Shown piece after piece: positions 35,048 to 46,700 of a stretch of 64,000 nt of DNA. Both the position numbers and the translations under genes were made by a program. The stretch is from the NCBI GenBank assembly GCA_021209875.1, contig JAGYVD010000008.1:1797501-1861500 (forward strand), given 5' to 3'. The notes under the pieces are model-generated. The model made no database searches. It saw only the letters and a list, made by a program, of their open reading frames with translations, and was not told the DNA's origin. The first letter of the stretch is position 1; each line of letters starts with the position of its first letter. Source of the stretch: Rosellinia necatrix. Lineage: Eukaryota > Ascomycota > Sordariomycetes > Xylariales > Xylariaceae.

Positions 35048-35230
35048 TTGACTAGTTGGTTGAATGTTGTACGGATATCTACCGCGGTCGAAAAAGTAAG
35101 CGAAACGACCGCGTTTCAACGTTTAGCCAAATATTTTGGGCTGTCCAAAACAGGACAGCGTAAACGGTTACGGCGACAGCGTAAACAGCAACAGCAACAG
35201 CGTACAACAGCTGTTAAAAGCTTCGAGTAG
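35048..35230 (+). other. Short open frame inside the insertion, uncharacterised
   Basis: A 60-codon frame encodes a basic, Gln-rich peptide (RKRLRRQRKQQQQQR). Its first codon may not be ATG-supported and I recognise no family. It might be a remnant of an element-encoded protein, or chance. Confidence 0.2.
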
Positions 35231-35261
35231 CAGACTACGTACGTCTGATACAGGTACAGAT

Positions 35262-35510
35262 CTAACGGTTAAAAAACATGCAGGCGTATTCTGTATACTA
35301 AACGGACTAGGCTGCCGTACGGGCTAACGGTTAAAAAACATGCAGGCGTACTTCAAAAAGCTGTCGGTTTAAAAACATGCAGCAGAAATATATCGAAAGC
35401 TGTACAGTCCGACCGTAAAACGTTCAAGACCAAAATACTTGGTCGGACGGTACAGCAGGCAGTCGACTTGCCTAGCGTACAGACTGACGGTTAAAGAACA
35501 TGCAGCTGTA
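35262..35510. repeat. Spaced ACGGTTAAAAAACATGCAG repeats
   Basis: Four copies or near-copies of ACGGTTAAAAAACATGCAGG lie at about 35267, 35330, 35368 and 35489, separated by unrelated 20-100 bp. Confidence 0.65.
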
Positions 35511-35570
35511 CTGGCTGTGTACGTTACCGACGTAGCCACCGTCGGCAACAGAATTACAGATCACCGCACC

Positions 35571-35803
35571 ATTTAACAAAAATATATTGAGGTCCTGTAT
35601 GGTGATCTAGTGAAAATAGCGAATTACAGGTAGAAGGAAGGACTGGCTATGCCAGCCAGCCGAAGGCTGGCCAATATAGCCAGTGGGCTACCCTTATCTA
35701 ATCTATTGCGGGCCCGGCTAGGTCCTGCGGACCCAGCCTACAGACCTAGCCTAGCCTATCCTAGGGTGGGTCCTTCGGACACCCCCTACCTGTCTGTATC
35801 AAA
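35571..35803. repeat. 233-bp direct repeat, right copy
   Basis: Identical to the left copy from 35590 onward; three G-to-A differences near its left end (AAAAATATATTGAGG against AAGGATATATTGGGG). Confidence 0.8.
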
Positions 35804-38735
35804 ATTGTTGTTTTAGATCTTGTTTAAAAAACATAAAGTTAGGTTATTTTTAATAAAAACTATTAATTAAAACATAAGTTAATAATTGTTGCAAATTTAG
35901 TTTAAAATAAAGCATTAGCTAAATTATTATTTTATAATATAACCTGTTTAATTTAAAAATAAATATTATTTTATATAGCTAAAATAAATATTTTATAGAG
36001 CAAATATAATAATAAAAAGTTTTTTATAAATATATTAATTAAACTAGCTTATATAGTTATATTATTTATATAAATAATTATAATATTAAATATTTAATAT
36101 ATATATTAATATTAAAACGCGATTTAAATCGTTATAATTTTAAAAATATTAATATTTTATAATATTTTATTTTTAAAACATAAATAGCTATAAGCCTAGT
36201 TTTTAAAAATAAGTAGCGCTATATGTTAGTTATAAATATTTATTTTTATTTTAAATTAAAATTTATTAAGCTTTAATTTTAAAATATTTATAAATAAATA
36301 ATAAATTAAACGGTTGTTTATATTTAATATAAATATTTTATTAAAGTTTTTAAAGCGTTAAACTATTAAGTAAAATTTTATATTATATATTTAAATAGTA
36401 GTTAAAACAGCTGTAAGCTAAATTTAAATAATAATATTTATATATTATAAAAAAGCTTTGTTAATTAAAATTATTATAATATAAAAGCTTAAATACTTTG
36501 CAATTTTTTAGTTTTTTATAAAATATTTACGGTTTTAATATTATTTTAAATATAATTTGTTTTATTTTTTATTTTTTTATTAGCAAGCTATGTTTATATT
36601 AAAAACGTATTAATTTTAATGCTGAAAATTTTTATATAGATGTTTTTATAGTTTTTATTATAGTTTAAAATTAAGTTTAACGCGTTTAAAAACGGTTATA
36701 TTTTTAATAAATATTAAATATTTTTAAATATATAACATAAATATTATAAAAATAAAGTTGTTTAAATAATATATTATTAATATAAATAAAAAAGCTTTTA
36801 AAATTTAATGTAAATTTTAGCAAATAAGTTAAAAATAAAAAAGCTGTATATAAGCTAAACAAAAAGTAATTTTTATAAAAAAACCTTGATTTTTATTTAA
36901 ATTTAAGCAGCATTTATTATAAAAATACGATTAAAACTAATTAAAACGTGTTTTTTAAATTTTTTTTAATAAAATATATGTTTAAGCTTACGGCTTAAAT
37001 TAAGTTGAATATTTATTATATTATTAAATATTTAAGCGCTGCTATTTTAAGTTAGATTTAATTATTAATCGAGCTGTTTTTAAAAAAAAACAGATAATAT
37101 ATTTAACGTTATTTTTAAAAATTTTAAAATTAAGCTTAAAAAAAATAAACTAAGCTTGTAAAGCTGTTTTATTTTATAATTTAATTTTATATTAAATCTG
37201 TTTTAATTTATTATTTAATTATTAAATAGTTTTTATTAGCTGATTTTAAGTTATTTAAGCGGCTTAAATTAAAATAGTTTTTATAGCTTAAATAAGTTTT
37301 ATAGCATAAAATATTAATTAATAACTTTTTTAAGTTGCTTAAATAGTTTTATAACATTTTTTGCTAAAATTTAAATTAAAAAAAAAAATTAAAAAGCTAT
37401 AAATAAAAAGTTTGTTTAATTAAAAATTTTAAACTTTAGTATTATATTTGCTGCAGGTTTAAATAATAGTTTTAAAGCTAATGTTATTATTTAAATAATT
37501 AATAATATTTTAAGTTGTTTTTAAAATAAATACAAGTTAAGTTTTAATTAAATTATTAAGCTGTAATTAGGTTATAAAACAGCCGATTTATTTTAAGTTT
37601 TTTTTTTAATATAAGCTGGTTTTTTATATATGTTTTTATAGCAGCAGTATATATGCTTATAGTAATATAAGATTAAGCTAGCTTTAATATAGTTATAATT
37701 ATTTTATTTATTATAAAGTTTATTTTTTAATAAAATATATTTAAATATAAATTATTTTAGTTTAATCTGTTATTAAGTTAATATAGTTTATTATTTTTAA
37801 AGCTATAATTAATAAATAGCTAAATTTTTATTTTTAATTTTATTTTAATTATAAAACAGCTATATATAAAATTATTAAATAATATTTTATATAAGCTGCT
37901 GTAAAAAAATTACTACTTTTAGTTTATATATTAAATTTAATTTATATATTATATAAATAAAATTGTTTATAGCTAAAACTATATATAATTATAATTTAAA
38001 TAACTATATATAAATTGCTATAAAAATTAAAAACTTTATATTTAAATAAAAATATTATTTTTATATGTTTTTAATTTAAAAATATTATTTATATTATAAT
38101 ATTTTTTTTAGTTTATATATAAAACTATAGCTACGTTTAAAATATATATGCTTTTTATTTATAGTTTAATTAAGTTTATTAGTTTAAAGTTGCTGCAAAA
38201 TATTGTTATAATCTGTTTTTAATCGACTTTAAAAAACTAACCTGTTATTAATTAAATTATAAAAAATAATTTATATATTTTAGCAGATTTAAAATTTAAA
38301 TTTAAGCTTTTTAAACAGGCTAAATTTAATCTGATTTTAAATTTAAGTCGGCTTAGCCGAAGTTTTTTTTTTTTTTATATTTAAAATGCTGCAAATAAAA
38401 ATATAGCTTGCGTTAAACGATTTTTTTTTTTAAAAACAAAAAAATGCTTATTATATTAGCTTTAGCTTGTTTTTTTAAAAAAAGTTGCAAGTTTAATTTA
38501 ATATAAATATAAATTAATAATAAGCTAAAAATTATAATATTATTTATATCGTTAAAAAATTTAATTTATATAGTTGCTAAAAATAAAACTTTAGCTTATA
38601 TATTTTTTGCTATATTATTAGCTTTAAAACAAAAAAATATCGTTATAAATATAATATTATTATAACTTTTAAACGTTTTTTTAATATTAAAATATTTAAT
38701 TTGTTATTTTTTCTTTTGTTTTAATAAACGAATTC

Positions 38736-39049
38736 GGGACTATTTCGAGCCTAATATGCCTAAGAGTTAGGGTTATAAAAGGGGAAGTTGGGTGGTGGAG
38801 CCCTGACCCTAGTAGAACCTAATCATTAATAATATGCTTCCAAGGTTGCTTTATAAGGTCCAAGTATTTCGCAGTTGCTAGTATAGTCCCCGCTCATCCC
38901 CAACTCCGACATGATCCCAATCGTGTTGTTTAACAAACGTACGCATTGATCTAGCTGCCTCGCTACCGTCCGTCGTCCACCTGTGCTTTTCACCTCACGT
39001 GTACATTAGGAATCGTCTGAACGGTGGATTCCGCTCATCGGACACAGCC
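38736..39049. other. Border region and promoter of F-box gene
   Basis: Normal base composition resumes abruptly at about 38735. No TATA box is obvious; no other coding sequence. Confidence 0.45.
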
Positions 39050-40030
39050 ATGCCAAAGGCCAGCCTCGGTGAGGACGAGGGACTGGGGGTGCTAGAAGAC
39101 AAAACAGAAGCTCTAACTCTCCATTCAAAGCGTACGGAGCGAGCTCGGAAGAGGCGGATAAAGAAGACCATGAAGGTCAAAGATTCTCCAGGCCCTCTGG
39201 GCTTCCTGGGCTTCCTACCTTATGAGCTGGCCATGGAAATCATCACGCTTCTGAGACCTAGCGATCTCTTCAACCTGCAACGGACGAGCAGGCCGTTTTA
39301 TGATTTCATCGCCCGGGAGGAGGCTAGGATCGCCCGGCTCGTGTCGGGTTGGCGTTATGCTTGTTTGGAGAAGTGCCTTCGACTGCCGGTGCTGCTTGCA
39401 AATGTCGACCCGACGATCCACTGCCTCCTGCAGGCACCAGAGCGCCAGGAGATTCTAACAATTCATAAAAAACCATACCAGCATATAAAATCTCCAGAGC
39501 CTACCGAAGTATGCACATGCCTTACCTGCACACTGAGATGGTCCGCGTTGGCTATCATTGTTGATTTCGCTCATTGGCAGAGACATCTTGACGAAGGCGA
39601 ACCTATCCCTATGATTCCACGCGGGAAGCTTCCTGAATGGAACCAAACCCTAATTGCTGCCCACGCGGCCATTGTACGTAAGGCATTGTACAGCCCTCTC
39701 TGGCATGCCTACCTGCTGGAAGTCCACCTTGATTCGACTACAAGGTCGATACGGCGGCATGCCGCAAATAAGGGAAATAAGCGGCGACGGTATCGGATGA
39801 CCGAAGACGATGTGAACTCAGGAACAGATGCTTTTCTAGACCGGAGCGGCCCGCCATCACTCGACTTCCCATATCATAGAGACAATTACTATCTGCTCGA
39901 GACTTTTTTACCAAACCGTTGCTGGAGCCAGGACCAGTCCAGTTGGCTATATGTGCCTGCCGAGCAACATGATAGGGATATCGAGTTTGTCGTTATGTGG
40001 GCAGAACGTCGAAGGAGAGCTGTAGCTTGA
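39050..40030 (+). CDS. F-box domain protein
   Basis: A single-exon frame of 326 residues from the first in-frame ATG (an open non-ATG extension reaches 38999). A basic N-terminal stretch (KRTERARKRRIKKTMK) precedes an F-box at about residues 50-90: GFLPYELAMEIITLLRPSDL, then FNLQRTSRPFYDFI. The remainder (EARIARLVSGWRYACLEKCL, CTCLTCTLRWSALAIIVDF, LPNRCWSQDQSSWLYVP) is of the type found in many fungal F-box proteins that have no recognisable substrate domain. F-box proteins link substrates to SCF ubiquitin ligases. It begins about 315 bp to the right of the AT-rich block, so its expression may be affected by that chromatin. Confidence 0.82.
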   Translation: MPKASLGEDEGLGVLEDKTEALTLHSKRTERARKRRIKKTMKVKDSPGPLGFLGFLPYELAMEIITLLRPSDLFNLQRTSRPFYDFIAREEARIARLVSGWRYACLEKCLRLPVLLANVDPTIHCLLQAPERQEILTIHKKPYQHIKSPEPTEVCTCLTCTLRWSALAIIVDFAHWQRHLDEGEPIPMIPRGKLPEWNQTLIAAHAAIVRKALYSPLWHAYLLEVHLDSTTRSIRRHAANKGNKRRRYRMTEDDVNSGTDAFLDRSGPPSLDFPYHRDNYYLLETFLPNRCWSQDQSSWLYVPAEQHDRDIEFVVMWAERRRRAVA

Positions 40031-40968
40031 GCAATAACTTGAGGACGGCGGAAGAAAACAAACGTTGACTTTTGCCCTGAGGTTCTCCTCTCATAATTGT
40101 TGCATCTATGCTGCCGTTGCCGATGGAGGATTTCGGCCTCCCTGTGCTTCATTAGCTGGTCTGCAGGCAAGGGTGTGGACAGGTGGTCGTAAGGGTTGCA
40201 GAGCAAGAAGCGTCTCCGCATCTAATATAACAATTATAATAAAAGTTCACATGATCCGTTCTATGCACAGGATTAGGCACCTTTTTATTGGTTTTAAGGT
40301 TGGTGATTGCCTACCTTGGAAAAGAGACATCGCAGCGCTGTGGCTATAAAATCTTCCATTGGCATGTGAAACATTCAGTCCTGATCATTCGAGGTATGCG
40401 GAATCCAACGAGGTAATGCTAACTAGTCTAATAATAAGTTGAACATGTGGAAGCCGTAGCCTGCTAGTAAAACGAGACCAAAGTTGGCGAAGTCCGACAA
40501 TCTTTGTAGATTGGTGATTTTGTGATGTGATTGGCCCTGTCGACCCAGCAAAAGTAAGCAACCATGCGCCATCCGAAGGATTTCTGTCTAGCACGTGAGA
40601 TTCCACCGTCGTTGGTATGCCTACAAGTGCGTCAAGTCCTTAGATAAACGATAATACAAGTCGGTATTGCCCGGGAGTCTTGATCTGCCTCGGGCTTTAT
40701 TCTAATTGGTTAGACGGTCTCGCGACCAACAATAGCCACCATCTATCCAAACTAAGCTCACTCTCAACAGTCTCCCATAGTAAAAAACCATCCTCTGACA
40801 CAGCTATCATCCTAACTTTTTATTTATTGAATATTTCTAAACGTCACCAAACTCTCCGTCCCCACCACACACCACGCACGCACGCACGCACGCACACACG
40901 CACGGCGGACATAGTTTCCGTCGCCTCGGAGCGAAGTCACCAGACTCAGGGAAAAAGACAAAAAGAGG
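40031..40968. other. Spacer and promoter of the FSH1-type gene
   Basis: Only short frames. An ACGCACGCACGCACGC microsatellite at 40875-40902 lies 70-95 bp upstream of the FSH1-type start codon. Confidence 0.5.
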
Positions 40969-41832
40969 ATGAGCGCGGGGGCGACGACGGCCGGCGGGAC
41001 GGACCCGACGCTGCACCTGCCGCGCATGCTCTGCCTGCACGGCGGGGGCACGAACGCGCGCATCTTCCGGGCGCAGTGCCGGGTGCTGTCGCGGGCGCTG
41101 GAGGGGCGCTTCCGGCTGGCGTACGCGGAGGGGCCGCACGCGTCGGCGGCGGGGCCGGACGTGGCGACGGTGTACGCGGGCGACGGCCCGTTCAAGCGCT
41201 GGCTGCGCTGGCTGCCGGCGCACGAGGCGCTCGAGGAGGGCGCGGCGGTGCGCGCCATCGACGGCGCGGTGCGCGACGCCATGGCCGCCGACGACGCCCG
41301 CGGCGCCGACGGGCCCTGGGTCGCCCTCCTCGGCTTCAGCCAGGGCGCCAAGCTCGCCGCCAGCCTGCTCTTCCGCGCCCAGCGCCGCGCCGACCGCCGC
41401 GCCGACCGCCGCGCCGCCGGGCAGCGCCGAGAAGAAGAAGAAGAGGAGGAGGAGGAGGACGACGATGGTGTCTACGACGCTTGGAGGTTTGCCGTCATCC
41501 TCGCCGGTCGCGCCCCGCTCGTCAACCTCGAGCCGGGCCTCTTCGCCTCCTCGCTGCTCAGCAGCCCTTCGGAGACCGGCCTCACCGCGCCCCCCGACCT
41601 CATGGAGATGGCCGCCGGCGCGCACGTCTTGCGCCTGCCATCGATCCACGTCCATGGCCTCGCGGATCCGGGGCTGGGCCTGCACCAGGACCTGTTCGAG
41701 CAGTACACGGATCCCGCGACCGCGAGGCTCGTGCAGTGGGATGGCGGTCACCGGGTGGTTCTCAAGAGCACGGACGTCCAACCGGTCGTAGATGCTATCA
41801 TTGCGGTGGCGGAGGAGACTGGTGTGCTTTAA
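40969..41832 (+). CDS. FSH1-family serine hydrolase (LovG/CitA-like alpha/beta hydrolase)
   Basis: A single exon of 287 residues with ATG at 40969. The FSH1 start block LPRMLCLHGGGTNARIF (about 17-33) is followed by FRLAYAEGPH, the nucleophile elbow LLGFSQGAK with Ser124, LPSIHVHGLADPGL with Asp233 and WDGGHRV with His261, giving a complete Ser-Asp-His triad. FSH1 proteins include yeast Fsh1 and fungal polyketide hydrolases such as LovG that release polyketides from synthases; the true substrate cannot be told. A charged low-complexity insertion (about residues 136-167: Arg/Ala repeats then a Glu9-Asp3 run) interrupts the domain after the nucleophile helix. Coding GC is very high, producing long shadow frames on both strands. 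No polyketide synthase lies nearby. Confidence 0.9.
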   Translation: MSAGATTAGGTDPTLHLPRMLCLHGGGTNARIFRAQCRVLSRALEGRFRLAYAEGPHASAAGPDVATVYAGDGPFKRWLRWLPAHEALEEGAAVRAIDGAVRDAMAADDARGADGPWVALLGFSQGAKLAASLLFRAQRRADRRADRRAAGQRREEEEEEEEEDDDGVYDAWRFAVILAGRAPLVNLEPGLFASSLLSSPSETGLTAPPDLMEMAAGAHVLRLPSIHVHGLADPGLGLHQDLFEQYTDPATARLVQWDGGHRVVLKSTDVQPVVDAIIAVAEETGVL

Positions 41833-43790
41833 AGCGTGTTTTACTGTCGTTTTTGCCTGAACGTTGGAAAGAGTGCGACTGCCAGTTGCGTTTCTATCAT
41901 GATTGCTACATTAGAACAGGCGGGATATAGACTTTCAGCAGGCTTCTGCAATATGAGTATGACGATCTTTCAGATCGTCTTTTAACACGGTCAAAGACTG
42001 GCTTCTCCGGCATTGCATAGCCATTCTGTTGAGGATCGACTGAAAAAGGGATACTAAGTTATTGTAGGTACTATCGGGGCCGGCAACATGGGCTGGTTTG
42101 GGTCGCAAGGAAGGGCTTTGTGTACTATGCAGGCTAACTACGAGGCCTGAGTGAGTCGGGTTGGCGGGTGACCAGGGCTGCGAAGACAGCCATGAAGATA
42201 ATAGCTCGAGAAATATATCGTTCGGATAGTGCCTTGCATTACTTATTCCCAGCGAGTTCTACTGTCCGGCCAGCCGCGGTTTCTCTTAGGGGTTTGTGGT
42301 CGTGAACTAGCGTGAGATGACGAACCACACCAGCTAGGTATCCCTCATTTCCCGTCCGTTGGTGGAACACGGCGTAAGCCTAGCTAGCATACTTGTTCTT
42401 GAAGCCTCCTGCGTGATAGTAGAACAACCGTTTTTCTCTAATCATCCCGGGAATCCGGGTGTCTAAGTGTGCATTAATATGCATTAACTTGAATACGAAA
42501 TCATCTAACACAGTGGGCACATATACAACCCTTGGGTCTGCATTACTGTAGCGCGACCACGTGTTCTATGGCGTATGCGCCTAAGGTTGTGCTGTCTAGT
42601 CGCACTGCTTCGACGCGTAACTTTATTAGCGTTGACGCGCTCCTTTCGCTGATGTTACAATCTTGGGATCTAGTATATCCTTCGTTCATGTCAATGATTT
42701 CTTCGCACGTCAGGTTCATCTTTCTATTACGTGTGTTTCCCTTATGCTCATATAATATTGGGTAAATAAGCTTACCCCCTCTCTCTAACTTTTGCAGCAA
42801 GAACACATACTGGCCCTTCCACGGATTGCGGTGGATATTTATTATCCATTACTCATTAAATGGTTGGGTAGAATGGATTAGTAAACACTGGCTCTTAACG
42901 TAAGGTGGGTGTGCTGTTTTCATCCCCGGACAATATTCTCTTTAATGCCTCTTCATTAGTCGCGTTTAACAAACCATCGATACTAAAAAGTGATAAGTTC
43001 TTGTTTCTAATATTTAGCCAAGTATAAGACGAGAAGCGAGCAATAAACTAAAAGAAGCTTGCGCTGCTGTCTATATATAGCTCGGTCAAGATACCGCGAC
43101 CATTAACAGCCTACAAATATGAACTCGTTATTGGTATTTCGCTACGACCCAACACATGTTTCACTCGACCAAGAGGCCCAAGGCCATGTCTTCTCTCGAG
43201 CGTTTTCAAGTCTCGACGATCTTAACTGGCGGACAAGCGCCATGCGCTCACTTACTTTGGGTCGGAAAGCTCAGCGAACAACCTAGAATCGCGCGGTGAT
43301 GCTCAGAATACGACCAGGACCAGGAACTCCATCGCGGGTTGGGCAGCATTGGTGTTGCTTTTGACTGATATGATCAACAAACCTCACCCATCGCAGCGTG
43401 TGAACCACGATAGCCCAGAGACTACGACCCGGAACATTCTTTCCTTCGCTGACATCGGAGTCTCTCGGGGGGGCACTGGGGGCCTATGAGGGAAATTATC
43501 GAGCCATGAGGGGAAGGGTTCAGTGTTCGACTGCCCACCCAATGTATCAGCTCGCGTAATAGAGGTTTCGCGATCATGAGATACTACGGAAATGGAGCTG
43601 AGGGACGTGATTTCCTCCCTCGTTTCACTCTAATCTGACCCTGCGCCTTTACTCTATCCACGGTGTTGCTGGCGACGGGTCTCGTGTTGAATTGTACGTT
43701 GGTATGTTGTCGTCCGCTTTTACGTCATTACATTGTTCGGCCTCCTTTTCAAACATCTCATGATTCCTTGTCACCTACCTGGATATTGGG
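41833..43790. other. Spacer without supported genes
   Basis: No gene supported. A minus-strand frame at 42543-42806 (87 codons) has ordinary amino-acid use but no recognisable family or splice partners. The segment 43120-43620 carries only short frames; the missing N-terminal part of the broken helicase downstream is not recognisable here. Confidence 0.45.
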
Positions 43791-46700
43791 TTGGTGTATG
43801 GTAGTACGAAGCGTAACCTATATGGCGACAAAGATTACAGCTATGTAAATCTTTGCCTTGCCGAACCTCAAACAGCGGATGTTGAGGTGGTGATTCGGGC
43901 TTTTAAGTCGGGGTTATCTAGCCAACGTGTCTTGGTAGAATTCCCTGGCATCCTCTTTGCATCCTTTCAGTCGATCCTGGTCGCGTTGCAGCAAATATAC
44001 AAAACTGCAGACTTACCTTTTAGTGAGATTCTAGCGCCGAACGAAGATGGCCCTGAGACCCTTACAATTCCTCCCCCTTTATACTTGACCAAGCCAGGGT
44101 TTTCCTTCATAATAATAAGAGCCAGTTCTAATTATAGATTATAGGCGATTCTAAAGGTTCTTCTTGACAATACAAGCGCTGCGAATAGTGGCCCAATACT
44201 CTGTGTGCGTTATACAAACCATGCATTGGACCAGCTGTTGGAGCATCTTTGGCATCGTGGTATCACTCAGATTGTTCGCATTGGTAAACGCTCAAAATCC
44301 ACGCTTCTCGAAAACCTTAATTTAAAAAAGCTAGCGCAAGACATCGAGCGCACAAAGGAAGAAAAACGGGATGCCTATCACCAAGTAATCAAACTCGTTG
44401 CCATTGAGAACGAGTTCCAAGCGTGCTTGGATCGAATGAAAAACGCAACCCCAGCTAAAGCCATAAAGGAATATCTGGGCCGGTGTGGCGAATCCGCTCT
44501 TCAAACTGCTATGTTCGGCGCTGAGGCAGAAGAAGGATGGACTGAGGTCACCTTTCAGGACGACAACGAGTCATTGCATGCATGGGTTTGCGCTGGCACA
44601 ATTTCACAGGACATACCACGGCCAATAAACATATTGAGAGCTCAGCCTTCTGATAGCCTAAGCCGACAGGAACGGCAAGCGCTCTGCCATGTTTGGGCTT
44701 CGGAGCTAATGGAAGACCACGTCGAGCAATTTTTATCTCTAGAAGCGGATCATCGTCAGGCCAAACATGATTTCGAGGCTGTGCGCCGAGAAGTCGAACT
44801 ACGCGTTCTTTCTCAGTGCAAGATCGTTGCAGTAACTATTACTGGGCTTGCTAGTAATCTAGACCTGCTTCGGAAAGTAGATTCCAAGATTTTACTTTGC
44901 GAGGAAGCTGGTGAAGTGCTGGAAAGTCACATCCTCACGGCCTTGCTTCCTTCGCTAGAGCACGTTATTTTGATCGGCGATCATCTTCAATTGCGCCCTC
45001 AGGTAGCAAACTACGACCTATCCGCAGACAATCCTTCAGGACATGCATACGCTTTGGATGTGTCACTTTTTGAACGACTGGTGAAGCCAGTCCATCCGAA
45101 TCAGCCGAAGTTACCGTTTGACACCTTGAATATACAGCGAAGGATGCATCCATGTATATCAACGCTAATACGAGAGACCATATACCCAGATCTCGAGGAT
45201 GTCTCTCATTTATCTAACTATCCGGAAGTGGTTGGCATGCGGAAGCGGCTGTTTTGGTTTGATCACGACAACCCTGAGAGCAGGGCGGATCCTACACAGC
45301 CATTGAGCACTTCTCGTACAAACAATTTCGAAGTAGAAATGGTAGCCGCCCCAGCTTCGCATCTGTAAGCAATCCTCTAGGTTATTTCCTTATTATTCCA
45401 GTAATCTTTAGAGATATAGATGCCTCTCTAAGCCCAATTCCCTATTCTAGAATCATCCCCTATCTCTAAACTTAGCAATTGCGCCATAAAGTATCATTAA
45501 CTGACCACGAGTGTTGTAGTGCGCGACAAGGTGTCTACGCTCATGATCAGATTGCAGTACTTACACCCTATCTTGGGCAGCTATACGAACTTAGGAAGAG
45601 ACTCGCAACTCTTTCGAGATAGTTTTGGGTGATCGAGACATCAAAGACCTCGATCGAAAAGGTCTTGATCTGATACGGAAAATCCCACGGGTTTCCAGAA
45701 GGAGCCTCTAGGAAAATGCTTGACGCTGGCCACGGTCGACAATTTCCAAGGAGAAGAGGTTGAAATCGTCGTGATTTCCGTTGTACGTAGCAACCCAGAC
45801 GGCCAATGCGGATTTTTGAAGACATCAAACCGCATCAATGTCTTGCTTTCATGTGTAAAGCATGGCATGTATCTCTTTGGCAGCGCTAGGACTTATTCTC
45901 ATGTCTAATTATGGTTAGAAATCATTGGTATGCTGAAGACTGAGGGCAATTTCGGTACTAAGTTGCCGCTTCAATGCCCACGCCATAAGGGCACGGCCAT
46001 CAAGATCGGAAGCCTCGACGATTTTGCGAGACTATCGCCTGAAGCAGGTTGCAATCTTCAATGTCGCCAGCGACGCCACTGTGGTCATACTTGCACTAGT
46101 CCTTGTCATTCAGCGGTTTTACACCAGGCTGTAAAATGTCTCGAACCCTGCCCACGATCAAGACCATTCTGCGATCATCCGTGCCCGAATGTCTGTGGTG
46201 ATCCATGCGAAGGACAATGCTCAATCATTCTTGAATCATATAAGCTAGAATTGCCTTGTGGCCATGTTCTAGTCTCTCCTCAATGTTGGCAAGCCCGCGA
46301 TCCTGCGTCAGTCACGTGTACTACGCCTACCGAGAAGACCGAACCCGGCTGTGGTCACAAAGTCAGGGAGCCTTGTCATGAAGACGTAAGCAAGAATTCT
46401 TATAACTGCAAGGCCAGATGCGAACATCCCCTGGGTTGTGGGCATTTATGTTCAAGGGCATGCGATGGATGCAGAACACGTGTCGAGGGTCGGGTAACGG
46501 ACGAATGTCACCCACCATGTCCTTTGCGGCCGAAATTATAGCACATGTGCACACGCCTGCTCAATGCAATGCCATCCAGGCAAGGATTGCTTACCTTGTG
46601 ATAAGCCTTGCGAAATACAATGCGAACATAGCCGCTGCGGGAAAAAGTGTTCAGAGCCCTGCGCACCCTGTGCCGTGGGAACATATTGCTCTGCTTGCCC

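Larger units (their letters stand above)
34319..35803. mobile_element. GC-normal insertion bounded by 233-bp direct repeats (LTR-like, non-autonomous)
   Basis: Two 233-bp direct repeats (34319-34551 and 35571-35803) lie exactly 1252 bp apart with no indels and only three mismatches, all G-to-A and all within the first 20 bp. They enclose 1019 bp of normal-composition DNA that encodes no reverse transcriptase, integrase or transposase. If the repeats are LTRs, TGTATGG and TATCA near the ends fit a TG...CA terminus. The element would be a short non-autonomous LTR element (TRIM-like) inserted into the AT-rich block after that block was mutated. No convincing target-site duplication is seen. A tandem duplication of a 1.25-kb unit is the alternative. 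Confidence 0.5.
31378..38735. repeat. AT-rich, RIP-like mutated repeat block
   Basis: From about 31.43 to 38.73 kb, apart from the island at 34.32-35.80 kb, the sequence is almost only A and T, with the few remaining C/G bases held in AGCT, ACGT and GCTTAA contexts while CpA/TpG are strongly depleted. No reading frame of useful length survives. This is the signature of RIP, in which CpA is changed to TpA in duplicated DNA. The block is most likely one or more dead retroelements; the identity can no longer be read by eye. It ends sharply at about 38735 where normal composition resumes. Confidence 0.8.

Noticed and set aside
35262..35510. Spaced direct repeats that might look like a CRISPR array
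   Set aside because: Only four imperfect copies, irregular spacers, fungal genome; it is part of the element.
40680..41930. Very long open frames on both strands over the FSH1 gene (416 and 314 codons)
   Set aside because: Arg/Ala/Pro-rich shadow frames caused by extreme GC at third positions; only the FSH1 frame has family motifs and a catalytic triad.
42543..42806. 87-codon minus-strand frame with normal composition
   Set aside because: No family resemblance, no splice partners, isolated in a spacer.
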